From the NCBI RefSeq assembly GCF_002688565.1, contig NZ_CP024011.1, positions 1,178,001 through 1,242,000 on the forward strand: a stretch of 64,000 nt of DNA, in the 5' to 3' direction. Of the stretch, positions 37,640 through 47,249 are shown in pieces. The DNA comes from Acinetobacter sp. LoGeW2-3. GTDB taxonomy: Bacteria > Pseudomonadota > Gammaproteobacteria > Pseudomonadales > Moraxellaceae. Made by a program: the position numbers and the translations under genes. Every line of letters begins with the position of its first letter. The stretch's first letter is position 1. The notes beneath the pieces were generated by a model. The model was not told where the DNA came from and made no database searches. It worked only from the letters and a program-made list of their open reading frames with translations.

Positions 37640-38778
37640 AATTTTTAATGATCAGCAGCTTTTTACCTTCAGTGCTGAATTTTCGTGGCAAGTTATTGGA
37701 AGCTATTGCCGCGCGCGGTTTTGAAATCCATATCATGGCTCCGGAACTGTCCAGCTTTGCTGAAGAGTATCTGCAGCTGTTACAGTTGGGCTATCAGGTG
37801 CATGAAATTCCGATGCAGCGCACAGGTACCAATCCGCTGGCCGATCTGAAACTGTTAAAGCAGATGTATCAGCAGATCCGTCGAATTCAGCCGGATTATG
37901 TGCTGTCTTATACCATCAAGCCCGTCATTTACGGCACCTTGGCTGCCTGGCTGGCTAAAGTGCCACATCGTTTTGCTTTAATTACTGGTCTGGGCTATGC
38001 CTTTCAGAATGTCGAATCGGGTCAACGTAGCCTGTTCCAGAAAATGGTCCATGGCTTATACGCTCAAGCCTTAAAACATGCTGATAAAGTCTTTTTCCAG
38101 AATCCGGACGATCTGAAACTGTTTCAGGACATGCATTTTCTGAAAAAAGATAAGCCGACCGTGGTGGTGAATGGTTCCGGGGTCAATGTGCAGGACTTTG
38201 ATGTGATGCCATTGCCAGTCAATGAACAAGGTCAGGTCAAAGCTTCATTTTTGCTCATTGCCCGTTTATTAGGGGACAAAGGCGTACGTGAATATGCCGA
38301 AGCAGCACGGATCATCAAAGCTCAATATCCGGAAACCGAATTTCATCTGGTCGGCTGGATTGATGATAATCCGACTGCAATTTCTCAGGCTGAACTGGAC
38401 AGCTGGATTGCAGAAAAGACCATCAATTACTGGGGCAGACTCAGTGATGTGCGTCCGGCAATTGCAGCCAGTTCAGTGTATGTCTTGCCATCTTACCGCG
38501 AAGGTACGCCACGTACCGTGCTGGAAGCCATGGCCATGGGACGGGCGATTATTACCACCGATGCGCCAGGCTGTCGTGAAACTGTAGCCCATGGTGTCAA
38601 TGGCTATCTGGTCGGGGTAAAATCAGTGGATGATCTGGTGCAGGCAATGCAGTATTTTATTGACGATCCAAAACTGATGCTCTATATGGGACAGCAGTCG
38701 CGTGAACGTACCTTAAGCAAATATGATGTACATCAGGTCAATGCACATATGCTGCGTGAGATGGGAATATCGGCATGA
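37636..38778 (+). CDS. Family 4 glycosyltransferase, PglA-like
   Basis: A 380-residue GT-B enzyme of the same subgroup as the one at 26751. Shared traits are TGTNPLADLKLLKQMYQQI, TIKPVIYGTLAA, LLIARLLGDKGVREYAEAA and PSYREGTPRTVLEAMAMGRAIITTDAPGC. In the Campylobacter/Neisseria glycosylation pathways, relatives (PglA) add the second sugar to lipid-linked diacetylbacillosamine. Here it lies directly upstream of the initiating transferase, which supports that role. It overlaps both neighbours by ATGA. The start at 37636 is used, not the upstream ATG at 37621. Confidence 0.92.
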   Translation: MKFLMISSFLPSVLNFRGKLLEAIAARGFEIHIMAPELSSFAEEYLQLLQLGYQVHEIPMQRTGTNPLADLKLLKQMYQQIRRIQPDYVLSYTIKPVIYGTLAAWLAKVPHRFALITGLGYAFQNVESGQRSLFQKMVHGLYAQALKHADKVFFQNPDDLKLFQDMHFLKKDKPTVVVNGSGVNVQDFDVMPLPVNEQGQVKASFLLIARLLGDKGVREYAEAARIIKAQYPETEFHLVGWIDDNPTAISQAELDSWIAEKTINYWGRLSDVRPAIAASSVYVLPSYREGTPRTVLEAMAMGRAIITTDAPGCRETVAHGVNGYLVGVKSVDDLVQAMQYFIDDPKLMLYMGQQSRERTLSKYDVHQVNAHMLREMGISA

Positions 38779-39380
38779 TCAAACGAATTCTGGATGTGGC
38801 GATTGCTTCAACTGCTTTGGTGATCCTGTCACCGGTATATGTACTGGTAGCCTACAAGGTGAAAAAGAATCTGGGCTCTCCAGTACTGTTCCGTCAGGTA
38901 CGTCCTGGCCTGCATGGCAAGCCTTTTGAAATGATCAAGTTCCGTACCATGAAAGATGCATTGGATGCCCAAGGTAATCCATTACCGGACAGTGAACGTC
39001 TGACGCCGTTTGGTCAGATGCTGCGCTCCACCAGTCTGGACGAATTGCCAGAACTGTGGAATGTGATCAAAGGCGATATGAGTATCGTCGGTCCACGACC
39101 GCTGTTGATGGAATATCTGCCGCTATATAATGCCGAGCAGGCGAAACGGCATAATGTCCGTCCTGGCATGACCGGTCATGCACAGGTCAATGGTCGTAAT
39201 GCCATTTCCTGGGAAGAAAAATTCCGTCTTGATACATGGTATGTGGAACATCAATCACTTTGGCTGGATTTTAAAATCATGCTGAAAACTGTGAAAAAGG
39301 TTTTGGCCAAAGATGATATTCATGCCGAAGGCGAGGCAACCATGAGCAAATTTACTGGCACACCGGAACAGAAAAAATGA
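38775..39380 (+). CDS. itrB: Initiating sugar-phosphate transferase (PglC/ItrB type, module B)
   Basis: A 201-residue phosphoglycosyl transferase that loads the first sugar phosphate onto undecaprenyl phosphate at the inner membrane. It has the re-entrant membrane helix (RILDVAIASTALVILSPVYV), RQVRPGLHGKPF, MIKFRTMKDAL, STSLDELPELWNVIKGDMS with the catalytic Asp-Glu pair, VGPRPL and PGMTGHAQVNGRNAISW. Length is normal for the family. Neighbouring qhbA, qhbB and gdr indicate a 2,4-diamino-2,4,6-trideoxyhexose as its substrate, as for ItrB in A. baumannii. It is a paralogue of the extended protein at 28925. Confidence 0.9.
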   Translation: MIKRILDVAIASTALVILSPVYVLVAYKVKKNLGSPVLFRQVRPGLHGKPFEMIKFRTMKDALDAQGNPLPDSERLTPFGQMLRSTSLDELPELWNVIKGDMSIVGPRPLLMEYLPLYNAEQAKRHNVRPGMTGHAQVNGRNAISWEEKFRLDTWYVEHQSLWLDFKIMLKTVKKVLAKDDIHAEGEATMSKFTGTPEQKK

Positions 39381-40033
39381 CCCAGCTTTATGCGATTTAT
39401 GGCGCTTCCGGCTGTGGCCGTAGCCTGATGCCGGTGGCACGGCAGCAATTGGCACGTGACAATGATCCATCTGAAATCGTCTTTATTGATGATGCCCTGA
39501 CTGAAATTACTCAGATTAATGGTCATCGTGCTATGAATTATGCCGCATTTTTAAATGAATCTGCAGATTTTAAAGCAGTGCAGATCGCAATTGCCAATAG
39601 CCAAGTCCGCGAAAAAATTGCCAAGCGACTTGAGCAGGATGAAATTCGGCTCTGGTCGATTCAGGCCGATAATGTGGTGTTGATGGATCAGGCGAATATT
39701 GCTGAAGGCGCGGCCCTTAGTCCATTTGTGACCATTACTTCGAATATCCAGATCGGTAAATGCTTCCATGCCAATTTATACAGTTATGTAGAGCATGATT
39801 GTGTGATTGGGGATTTTGTTACTTTTGCACCAGGAGTAAAATGTAATGGCAATATTCACATTGAAGACCATGCTTATATTGGTGCTGGAGCCATGATCAA
39901 GCAGGGCACACCAGATCAGCCTTTGGTGATTGGGCGTGGTGCTGTGGTCGGTATGGGCGCCGTGGTCACCAAAAGTGTTCCAGCCGGCGTCACTGTGATT
40001 GGCAATCCGGCTCGCATTGTCGAGTCTAAATAA
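39377..40033 (+). CDS. qhbA: UDP-4-amino-sugar N-acyltransferase (PglD/QhbA type)
   Basis: A 218-residue acyltransferase of the PglD/NeuD family. It has an N-terminal Rossmann-like sugar-binding domain (YGASGCGRSLMPVA, VFIDDALTE) and a C-terminal left-handed beta-helix with the catalytic His in YVEHDCVIGDFVTFAPG and the closing IGNPARIV. It should acylate the 4-amino group of UDP-2-acetamido-4-amino-2,4,6-trideoxyglucose using acetyl-CoA or, in some Acinetobacter, a hydroxybutyryl donor; the acyl group cannot be told from sequence. It overlaps itrB by 4 bases. Confidence 0.9.
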   Translation: MTQLYAIYGASGCGRSLMPVARQQLARDNDPSEIVFIDDALTEITQINGHRAMNYAAFLNESADFKAVQIAIANSQVREKIAKRLEQDEIRLWSIQADNVVLMDQANIAEGAALSPFVTITSNIQIGKCFHANLYSYVEHDCVIGDFVTFAPGVKCNGNIHIEDHAYIGAGAMIKQGTPDQPLVIGRGAVVGMGAVVTKSVPAGVTVIGNPARIVESK

Positions 40034-40055
40034 ATCTCTCAACCAGGAAATATCC

Positions 40056-41228
40056 ATGTTAAACACTGCATTTGAGCCGTGGCCAAGCTTTACTCAAGAG
40101 GAAGCAGACGCGGTATCAAAGGTTCTTTTGTCAAATAAAGTCAATTACTGGACTGGTCAGGAATGCCGTGCATTTGAAAAGGAATTTGCGCAGTTCGTGG
40201 GAACAAAACACGCCGTTGCAGTTGCCAATGGCACGGTCGCGCTGGATGTGGCACTGAAAGCCTTGGGGGTCGGGGCAGGGGACGATGTGATAGTCACTTC
40301 ACGGACTTTCCTGGCTTCAGCCAGCTCGATCGTTACTGCGGGTGCCAATCCGGTATTTGCTGATGTGGAGCTGGACTCTCAGGATATTTCCCGTCGTACC
40401 ATTGAAGCGGTACTGACGCCGAATACCAAAGTCATTATCTGTGTGCATCTGGCAGGCTGGATGTGTGATATGGATCCGATCATGCAGCTGGCTGAAGAAA
40501 AAGGCCTGTATGTGATTGAAGACTGTGCCCAAGCGCATGGTGCCATGTATAAAGGCAAATCTGCTGGTTCTATCGGGCATATTGGTGCATGGTCCTTCTG
40601 TCAGGATAAGATCATGACCACCGGCGGTGAAGGCGGCATGGTCACCACCAATGATGAAACGCTGTGTAAAAAAATGTGGTCCTATAAAGACCATGGCAAA
40701 AATTATGACAGTGTCTACAACAAACAGCATCCACCAGGATTCCGCTGGCTGCATGACAGCTTTGGTACCAACTGGCGCATGATGGAAATGCAGGCGGTGA
40801 TTGGTCGCATTCAGCTGAAAAAGTTACCGCAATGGACTGCGGTGCGTAATGCCAATATGGCACGTATTCAGGCTGCTTTTGAAAACAGTCCTTACTTTAC
40901 GGTAGCCCAACCGTCGGCGGATTATGAACATGCAGCCTATAAATGCTATGTGCAGGTTAATGTTGATATCTTACCAGAAGGCTGGTCACGGGATCGCATC
41001 ATGGCAGAAATTAATGCGCTGGGTGTGCCATGTTTTAGTGGTTCTTGTTCAGAGGTGTATCTGGAAAAAGCCTTTGAGGGTACGCCGTGGCGTCCAGAAC
41101 AGCGTTTAAAGCATGCCCAACAGCTAGGTGAAAGTAGCCTGATGTTTGTGGTGCATCCAACCTTATCTGAACAGAGCCTGCAAAAAACCGTAGATACGAT
41201 TCAGCAAGTAATTGCCCGTATTGCATAG
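40056..41228 (+). CDS. qhbB: UDP-4-keto-sugar aminotransferase (PglE/QhbB type)
   Basis: A 390-residue PLP aminotransferase (DegT/DnrJ/EryC1 fold). It adds the 4-amino group to the UDP-4-keto-6-deoxy sugar made by Gdr. Features are NKVNYWTGQECRAFE, AVANGTVALDVALKALG, the Asp in YVIEDCAQAHGA and the PLP lysine in SFCQDKIMTTGGEGGM. The Met at 40056 is preferred to the frame opening at 39999, which overlaps qhbA. It follows qhbA by 22 bases and precedes gdr. Confidence 0.92.
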   Translation: MLNTAFEPWPSFTQEEADAVSKVLLSNKVNYWTGQECRAFEKEFAQFVGTKHAVAVANGTVALDVALKALGVGAGDDVIVTSRTFLASASSIVTAGANPVFADVELDSQDISRRTIEAVLTPNTKVIICVHLAGWMCDMDPIMQLAEEKGLYVIEDCAQAHGAMYKGKSAGSIGHIGAWSFCQDKIMTTGGEGGMVTTNDETLCKKMWSYKDHGKNYDSVYNKQHPPGFRWLHDSFGTNWRMMEMQAVIGRIQLKKLPQWTAVRNANMARIQAAFENSPYFTVAQPSADYEHAAYKCYVQVNVDILPEGWSRDRIMAEINALGVPCFSGSCSEVYLEKAFEGTPWRPEQRLKHAQQLGESSLMFVVHPTLSEQSLQKTVDTIQQVIARIA

Positions 41229-41289
41229 TCGAAAACAGCGTATAATTTACGCCTTCCCTGACTTTTAGAACCGAACCCCCGAGCCCTTT

Positions 41290-43137
41290 GTGAAAGACAT
41301 TATTCGATATCTTGCATCCTTGCCACGTCACCAGAAACAGATTGTACTGGTGGCGATGGATATCTGTGTCTTGCCAGTGATTATGTGGCTGGTCTACGCG
41401 ATTCGTCTGGCCCGGCCAAACGTTTCAGTCATGGGGGGACTAGAGTTCTGGTATATCTATGTCGGAGTATTTGGTGTCCTGACTTTTGCCTTGATGGGCA
41501 TCTACAGCGCGATTGTCCGTTCATTTAATGAAGATTATTTGCTGCGACTTTCGATTGCGACTTTTGTTCAGATTGTTGCGCTGTATGCCGTCAAGAAATT
41601 GGATCTGGCCTTTATTCCAATGAGCATTCCGCTCATGTATGGCTTTGTACTTTTTTCCTGGATGTGGTGGAGCCGGGCACTGATCCGTTATCTGACTTTA
41701 CGCACTTTTGCCAAAAAGGCTAACCGCAAACGTGTTGCAATTTATGGTGCGGGTTTGGCGGGTCAGCAGATTGCAGCAGCATTGTTTCGTTCTGATAATT
41801 ATTTGCCTGTCTGCTTTATTGATGATAAGGCTTCACTGCAAGGGCAGTCACTCAGCGGTTTAAAAATCTATTCTGCGAAAAAAGCTTTAGGTAAATTTCG
41901 TAAATTCCACATTGAAGAAATCTTGCTAGCGATGCCTTCCGTTGGTCGTGTACGTAAAAAGGAAATTATCGAATCCTTTGAACAGGCTGATGTCAAAATT
42001 ATGGAGTTACCTGGCGTGACTCAGCTGGTCAATGGACAGGTGAAAGTCTCAGATATCCGTGAAGTGGATATTATTGACCTGTTAGGTCGTGATCCGGTTC
42101 CTCCTAAACCTGAACTATTAGAAAAAAATATCAAAGATAAAGTCGTCATGGTCACTGGGGCAGGAGGGTCAATTGGCTCAGAACTGTGCCGTCAGATTGT
42201 GAAACATCAGCCTAAGTTGCTAGTGCTTTTTGAAATGTCTGAGTTTGCTTTATATTCCATTGACCGTGAACTACAAAGTTCAGGAGTGAAAGCTATTCCT
42301 GTGTTAGGGTCTGTGACCAATCAAACCAAACTGGAAAGAGTACTAGCACAATACCAGGTGCAAACCGTTTACCACGCTGCAGCCTATAAGCATGTACCTT
42401 TAGTGGAAGCCAATCCTTTTGAAGGAATCTATAACACGTCCATTGGTACTGCGCGTAGTGTTGATGCTGCAGTCAATCAAGGCGTAGAAACTTTTGTTCT
42501 GATTTCAACAGATAAAGCCGTACGCCCAACCAATGTGATGGGTGCGTCTAAGCGTATGGCAGAGCTATATTGTCAGGGCTTGGCAGCCACTAAACCCAAA
42601 ACCCAGATCAGCATTGTACGTTTTGGTAATGTCTTGGGTTCTTCGGGTTCAGTTGTACCGTTGTTTAAAAAACAAATTTCCCAAGGTGGTCCGGTGACTG
42701 TGACGCATCCAGAAGTTACCCGTTACTTTATGACCATTCCTGAGGCGGCTCAGCTTGTGATTCAGGCTGGTGCAATGGGGACGGGTGGTGACGTATTTTT
42801 GCTGGATATGGGTGAGCCGGTAAAAATTATTGACCTCGCAAAACAGATGATTCGCTTAAGCGGTTTACGTCCCGTAGATGAGAATGGAATCGGGGATATT
42901 GAAGTTCAGTTTACTGGACTTCGTCGCGGTGAAAAGTTATATGAAGAGCTTCTTATCGATCAAGAAAATGTTAAAAAAACATTCCATGAGCGAATTTTAA
43001 AATCTTATGAAAAGTACTGTTCACAGAATGAAATTAATACAGTATTTGGGTATTTAGAAGAATATAGATCACAGAATAATAAAAATTCATTAATTAAGAT
43101 CTTAAAGCAGTATGTGGATGGCTATAGGCGTGGATAA
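41290..43137 (+). CDS. gdr: UDP-GlcNAc 4,6-dehydratase, membrane-bound (Gdr/PglF/CapD type)
   Basis: A 615-residue protein. Four N-terminal membrane helices (about residues 15-130) are followed by a nucleotide-binding domain (IYGAGLAGQQIAAALF) and a C-terminal SDR dehydratase with VTGAGGSIGSELCRQI, STDKAVRPTNVMGASKR and RFGNVLGSSGSVVPLF. It would convert UDP-GlcNAc to UDP-2-acetamido-2,6-dideoxy-xylo-hexos-4-ulose, the first step to the diaminotrideoxyhexose. The start is GTG at 41290, in the middle of a short spacer. It is the last gene of module B; the final ~30 codons turn AT-rich. Confidence 0.93.
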   Translation: MKDIIRYLASLPRHQKQIVLVAMDICVLPVIMWLVYAIRLARPNVSVMGGLEFWYIYVGVFGVLTFALMGIYSAIVRSFNEDYLLRLSIATFVQIVALYAVKKLDLAFIPMSIPLMYGFVLFSWMWWSRALIRYLTLRTFAKKANRKRVAIYGAGLAGQQIAAALFRSDNYLPVCFIDDKASLQGQSLSGLKIYSAKKALGKFRKFHIEEILLAMPSVGRVRKKEIIESFEQADVKIMELPGVTQLVNGQVKVSDIREVDIIDLLGRDPVPPKPELLEKNIKDKVVMVTGAGGSIGSELCRQIVKHQPKLLVLFEMSEFALYSIDRELQSSGVKAIPVLGSVTNQTKLERVLAQYQVQTVYHAAAYKHVPLVEANPFEGIYNTSIGTARSVDAAVNQGVETFVLISTDKAVRPTNVMGASKRMAELYCQGLAATKPKTQISIVRFGNVLGSSGSVVPLFKKQISQGGPVTVTHPEVTRYFMTIPEAAQLVIQAGAMGTGGDVFLLDMGEPVKIIDLAKQMIRLSGLRPVDENGIGDIEVQFTGLRRGEKLYEELLIDQENVKKTFHERILKSYEKYCSQNEINTVFGYLEEYRSQNNKNSLIKILKQYVDGYRRG

Positions 43138-43363
43138 TTCAACAATAAATTTAAAACAGTCTTCTTATAATTTATTAATTCAAATCATCTTCATAATAGG
43201 ATGAAAAATATAGGCTCTATATAAAATTATCAATAAAATGAGAGTCTTTTTTAAATACAATTTTTTTACTGAAAAGTCATGGTTACGAAATAAGGAATTA
43301 ATACCTTAGATCATCCACTAGGGATATCAATATTTTCTCAACAAAAAACAACAGATTTAAGGT

Positions 43364-43392
43364 TTGCTGAGAGACAAGATAGTTAATATAGT
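43364..43392 (+). promoter_or_regulatory. Candidate sigma-70 promoter of galU-ugd-pgi-galE
   Basis: A -10 box TATAGT (43387-43392) and -35 TTGCTG (43364-43369) are spaced by 17 bases, within the 289-bp gap between gdr and galU. The predicted leader is about 28 bases. No clear ribosome-binding site precedes the galU ATG. Confidence 0.4.
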
Positions 43393-43426
43393 ATATTTTT
43401 TCCAATTTAATAATTAATTATATACG

Positions 43427-44302
43427 ATGATTAAGAAGGCTATTCTTCCTGTTGCAGGTCTAGGTACACGTTTCCTCCCGGCCAGTAAATCTATTCCAAA
43501 AGAAATGGTGACTGTAGTTGATCGCCCAGCGATTGAATATGTAGTCAAGGAAGCAGTTGCTGCTGGAATTGAACAGATTATTCTGGTCACTCACTCTTCT
43601 AAAGCGTCTATTGAAAATTATTTTGACCGTAATTTTGAACTTGAAACGACACTAGAGCATAAGAAAAAATTTGGTCTGCTCAAAGAAATTACTGAAATCC
43701 TCCCGTCTCATGTTAGCGTAATTAGCGTACGCCAGCCACAGCCATTAGGACTGGGTCATGCCGTGTTGTGTGCTAAAAGTGTGGTAGGTGAGGATGATTT
43801 TGCTGTCTTGTTGCCAGATGTACTGGTTAAAGATAGTGATGCTACCAATGACTTAAGTTTAATGATTCAACGTTTTAATGAATCACAAGCATCGCAAATC
43901 ATGGTTGAAGCTGTACCAGATCATCTAGTGGATCAATATGGCATTGTAGATGTTGCCGTAACACCGGATGAAGGTCAAAGTACAGTAATGCAAGGTATTG
44001 TCGAAAAACCTGCTGTGGGTACCGCACCTTCAAATCTGTCAGTAGTTGGTCGGTATATCCTACCTGCGAAGATCATGCAACTACTGGAACAAACGCCACG
44101 TGGTGCAGGTAATGAAATCCAGCTGACCGATGCCATTGCCATGTTGCAGCAAACTGATATTGTAGAAGCTTATCGCATGAAAGGACAAACCTTTGACTGT
44201 GGTAGCAAACTGGGCTATCTCAAAGCTGTATTGCATTATGGTATTGATCATCCAAAATTGGGTGAATCATTTAAAGCATTGATTCAGGATTTAGAACTAT
44301 AA
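43427..44302 (+). CDS. galU: UTP-glucose-1-phosphate uridylyltransferase
   Basis: GalU makes UDP-glucose from glucose-1-phosphate and UTP, the entry to UDP-Gal and UDP-GlcA. The 291-residue protein has the signature LPVAGLGTRFLPASKSIPKEM (residues ~7-27), QPQPLGLGHAV, VLLPDVLV and the catalytic lysine in GIVEKPA. It heads the conserved right-hand precursor block of Acinetobacter K loci. Glucose-1-phosphate comes from pgm at 48325. The gene starts after a 289-bp AT-rich spacer with its own candidate promoter. Confidence 0.96.
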   Translation: MIKKAILPVAGLGTRFLPASKSIPKEMVTVVDRPAIEYVVKEAVAAGIEQIILVTHSSKASIENYFDRNFELETTLEHKKKFGLLKEITEILPSHVSVISVRQPQPLGLGHAVLCAKSVVGEDDFAVLLPDVLVKDSDATNDLSLMIQRFNESQASQIMVEAVPDHLVDQYGIVDVAVTPDEGQSTVMQGIVEKPAVGTAPSNLSVVGRYILPAKIMQLLEQTPRGAGNEIQLTDAIAMLQQTDIVEAYRMKGQTFDCGSKLGYLKAVLHYGIDHPKLGESFKALIQDLEL

Positions 44303-44319
44303 AAAGGACTGAATAACTC

Positions 44320-45576
44320 ATGAAGGTCGCAGTATTTGGCCAGACCCTATATTCTGGGGTGATGGCGGCATTATTGGCTGAATGTGGTCATCAGGTATTC
44401 TGGTGTGATTTATTGAAGAAGCCTTCTTCTGAGCAAGTCTATGCACAGGACGAAGCGGTTCAGCAATTATTGAATAAGCAGCATGCTAAAGGCTTTCTTC
44501 ATTACTGTAAATTTGATGATATTCCTTTAGATGTAGATGTTTATTTCTTCAGCTTGAGCCCTACTGAAGAAATACAAGGGATTGAGATCTTACGTGAATT
44601 AAAACAGCGTCCCATCATTCATCCTAAGTTAATGATCAATGCATCGACCTTAGGATTGCATGGGACTGAAAAGTTTCAGAAAATTCTTGCTGAAGATCAT
44701 TGGATTTATTTGCCAGACGTTATTCAGGAAGGTAATGCTTTACGCAGCCTGACGGATGCAAGCCAGCTTATTGTGGGTTGCTCAAATGAAGCTGCCAAAG
44801 TAACGTTGCAGGAGCTGCTTCGACCACTTTTTCCTCGTGAGCAGCAATATCTGTTTATGCCGGTACTCGATGCGGAATTTACCAAGCTTAGTGTATCTGG
44901 CATGCTCGCTACCCGTATCAGCTACATTAATGACCTAGCTGTCGTTGCCGAAAAACTGGGTATTGATATTGAGCATGTCCGTCAGGGCATGGCTGCGGAT
45001 AGCCGGATCGGTTCATCTTACTTGTATCCCGGTGCAGGCTTTGGTGGAGAAAACTTTTCTCACGATATCTTGACACTTGCCAGTACAGTATCGGGGACTG
45101 GGGCTAAAAGTCAGCTCCTGGCACAGGTCTGGGAAATTAATGAGCAGCAAAAGGAAATTCTGTTCCGGAAGCTGTGGAATTATTACCATGGTGATCTGGC
45201 TGGTAAAACTGTTGCCATCTGGGGCGCGTCTTTTAAAGAAAATACCTCACGAATTCAGCAGTCACCCATTCATGCCATGCTTACAGCGCTTTGGGCACAA
45301 GGTGTAACTGTAAAATTACATGATCCGCAGGCACTGACTGAAATTGAAAAAGTCTATGGTCAGCGGGATGATCTTATTTATTGTGCGGATCAGTATGCAG
45401 CGATTGAAGATGCACATGCCCTGTGTGTACTCACTGCATGGAAACAATATTGGAGCCCAAGCTACCCTGCTTTATTGAAAATGATGCAGCACCCTTTAAT
45501 TCTGGATGGACGAAATATTTATAATCCGGAATATGTTAAAGCACAGGGATTTGCCTATAAGGGAGTTGGACGCTAA
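44320..45576 (+). CDS. ugd: UDP-glucose 6-dehydrogenase family protein with atypical active site
   Basis: A 418-residue protein with the three-domain layout of UDP-glucose/UDP-sugar dehydrogenases and the third-domain signature [16 protein letters not shown]. By position (galU-ugd-pgi) it is the ugd of the K locus, which would make UDP-glucuronate. However, the usual active-site segment GFGGSCFPKD reads [10 protein letters not shown], so the nucleophilic Cys is Asn and the adjacent Lys is His. The K-x3-N helix reads KLSVS, so the usual Asn is Ser. The N-terminal loop is FGQTLYSG instead of GxGYVG. Activity as UDP-glucose dehydrogenase is therefore doubtful from sequence. Confidence 0.8.
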   Translation: MKVAVFGQTLYSGVMAALLAECGHQVFWCDLLKKPSSEQVYAQDEAVQQLLNKQHAKGFLHYCKFDDIPLDVDVYFFSLSPTEEIQGIEILRELKQRPIIHPKLMINASTLGLHGTEKFQKILAEDHWIYLPDVIQEGNALRSLTDASQLIVGCSNEAAKVTLQELLRPLFPREQQYLFMPVLDAEFTKLSVSGMLATRISYINDLAVVAEKLGIDIEHVRQGMAADSRIGSSYLYPGAGFGGENFSHDILTLASTVSGTGAKSQLLAQVWEINEQQKEILFRKLWNYYHGDLAGKTVAIWGASFKENTSRIQQSPIHAMLTALWAQGVTVKLHDPQALTEIEKVYGQRDDLIYCADQYAAIEDAHALCVLTAWKQYWSPSYPALLKMMQHPLILDGRNIYNPEYVKAQGFAYKGVGR

Positions 45577-47249
45577 TGAATACCAATATGCAGCCTGATC
45601 TTATAGAAAATGTAGATACTATCTGGTCAAAATTAGCAGCACTCAAACAGCAGTTTGAGCAAAAGCATTTGACTGAGCTGTTTGAATTAGATGCCAGTCG
45701 TTTTAAAGATTTTTCAGTTGATCTTGATCCGATTACTTTTGATTTCAGTAAACACCGAATTGATGAGCAGGTGATCCAATCACTGGTTCAACTGGCACAA
45801 GCCCAAGATTTAAAACAGTGGATCAAACAACTCTTTTCCCACCAAGAAGTTAATTACACTGAACAGCGTGCAGCGATGCATTGGGCATTGCGCTTACCTG
45901 AACAGAATTCCCGACATCCGGATTTAGCTGAACAGGTCCATACCCAGCTTAAGCGAATGTTCACGTTGGTCGAAAAAATCCATACAGGTCAATATCGCGG
46001 TGCGACCGGTGAAGTCATTCAGGATGTTGTTAATATTGGGGTAGGTGGTTCAGACCTTGGACCTTTGATGGTGAGCCAGGCTTTATCAGACTTCAAGCAG
46101 CCGACTCAAAAGCCACTCAATGTTCATTTTGTATCGACTATGGATGGTAGTCAGCTTTCTGAACTGTTGCATAAGCTACGACCTGAAACCACGCTATTTA
46201 TTATTTCGTCTAAATCTTTTGGTACGATCGATACGCTGTCAAATGCTCAAACTGTCCGTCTCTGGCTAGAAAAAGCCCTTGGACAGGATGCTCAAATTCT
46301 TAAGCATCATTTTATTGGAGTATCGACCAAACCTGAAAAAATGGCCGCTTGGGGAATTGCTCCCGAAAATCAGTTCCTGCTTTGGGATTGGGTCGGTGGC
46401 CGTTATTCACTATGGTCTTGTATTGGCTTACCGATCGCATTAACAATCGGTGTACAAGGATTTCAGCATTTTCTGGCGGGTGCTTATGCGGTTGATGAGC
46501 ATTTTCAGACTGCGCCTTTTGAGCAGAATATCCCCGTACTGATGGGATTGTTAGGTGTCTGGAATAATAATTTTCTGGATATTCAGACCCATGCTGTACT
46601 GCCTTATGATGGCCGTCTGAAGTATTTTGCTTCTTATTTGCAGCAGCTGGAAATGGAATCCAATGGTAAATCAATTCAACGTAATGGCAGCAAAGTTGAA
46701 TGGGATACCTGTCCAATTATTTGGGGTGAAGTTGGACCGAATGCACAGCATGCTTTCTATCAGCTCTTGCATCAGGGTACCCAATCTGTCAGCTGCGACT
46801 TTATTGCACCGGTAAAACGCTATAATGCCAACCAGTTTACCTATGCAGACAATGCGGACGCCTTGATTGAGCAGCATCATCTTGCCCTATCTAACTGTTT
46901 AGCACAATCGCGTTTACTGGCTTTCGGCAATCAGGCGCTGGATGCAAAAGAACTCGCTGATTTACCCGCTTATAAGCAATATGAAGGTAATCAGCCAAGC
47001 TCTACCATTTTATTACAGGAACTTAATCCTTACAGTTTAGGAATGTTGATTGCACTGTATGAGCATAAAGTCTTTGTACAATCGGTACTCTGGAATATCA
47101 ATCCATTTGACCAGTGGGGTGTAGAGAAAGGTAAGGAAATTGCCAACCAGCTATTACCGATTCTCAATGCTGAGCAGACAGATTTATCGAAACTGGATAC
47201 ATCGACACAAGGTTTAATAGAAATTCTCATGGGGAAACAGCGTGGCTAA
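45576..47249 (+). CDS. pgi: Glucose-6-phosphate isomerase
   Basis: Pgi interconverts glucose-6-phosphate and fructose-6-phosphate, linking gluconeogenic carbon to glucose-1-phosphate and, through GlmS next door, to hexosamines. The 557-residue protein has [11 protein letters not shown], the phosphate loop [18 protein letters not shown], the catalytic Glu region MESNGKS, the His in [13 protein letters not shown] and the C-terminal Lys region [12 protein letters not shown]. It overlaps ugd by one base (TAATG) and galE by eight bases, so the block is translationally coupled. Confidence 0.96.
   Translation: MNTNMQPDLIENVDTIWSKLAALKQQFEQKHLTELFELDASRFKDFSVDLDPITFDFSKHRIDEQVIQSLVQLAQAQDLKQWIKQLFSHQEVNYTEQRAAMHWALRLPEQNSRHPDLAEQVHTQLKRMFTLVEKIHTGQYRGATGEVIQDVVNIGVGGSDLGPLMVSQALSDFKQPTQKPLNVHFVSTMDGSQLSELLHKLRPETTLFIISSKSFGTIDTLSNAQTVRLWLEKALGQDAQILKHHFIGVSTKPEKMAAWGIAPENQFLLWDWVGGRYSLWSCIGLPIALTIGVQGFQHFLAGAYAVDEHFQTAPFEQNIPVLMGLLGVWNNNFLDIQTHAVLPYDGRLKYFASYLQQLEMESNGKSIQRNGSKVEWDTCPIIWGEVGPNAQHAFYQLLHQGTQSVSCDFIAPVKRYNANQFTYADNADALIEQHHLALSNCLAQSRLLAFGNQALDAKELADLPAYKQYEGNQPSSTILLQELNPYSLGMLIALYEHKVFVQSVLWNINPFDQWGVEKGKEIANQLLPILNAEQTDLSKLDTSTQGLIEILMGKQRG

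Noticed and set aside
33016..38778. A second wzy hidden among module B genes
   Set aside because: Every frame in this span is accounted for by wzx, acetyltransferases and GT4 enzymes; none has polymerase topology.
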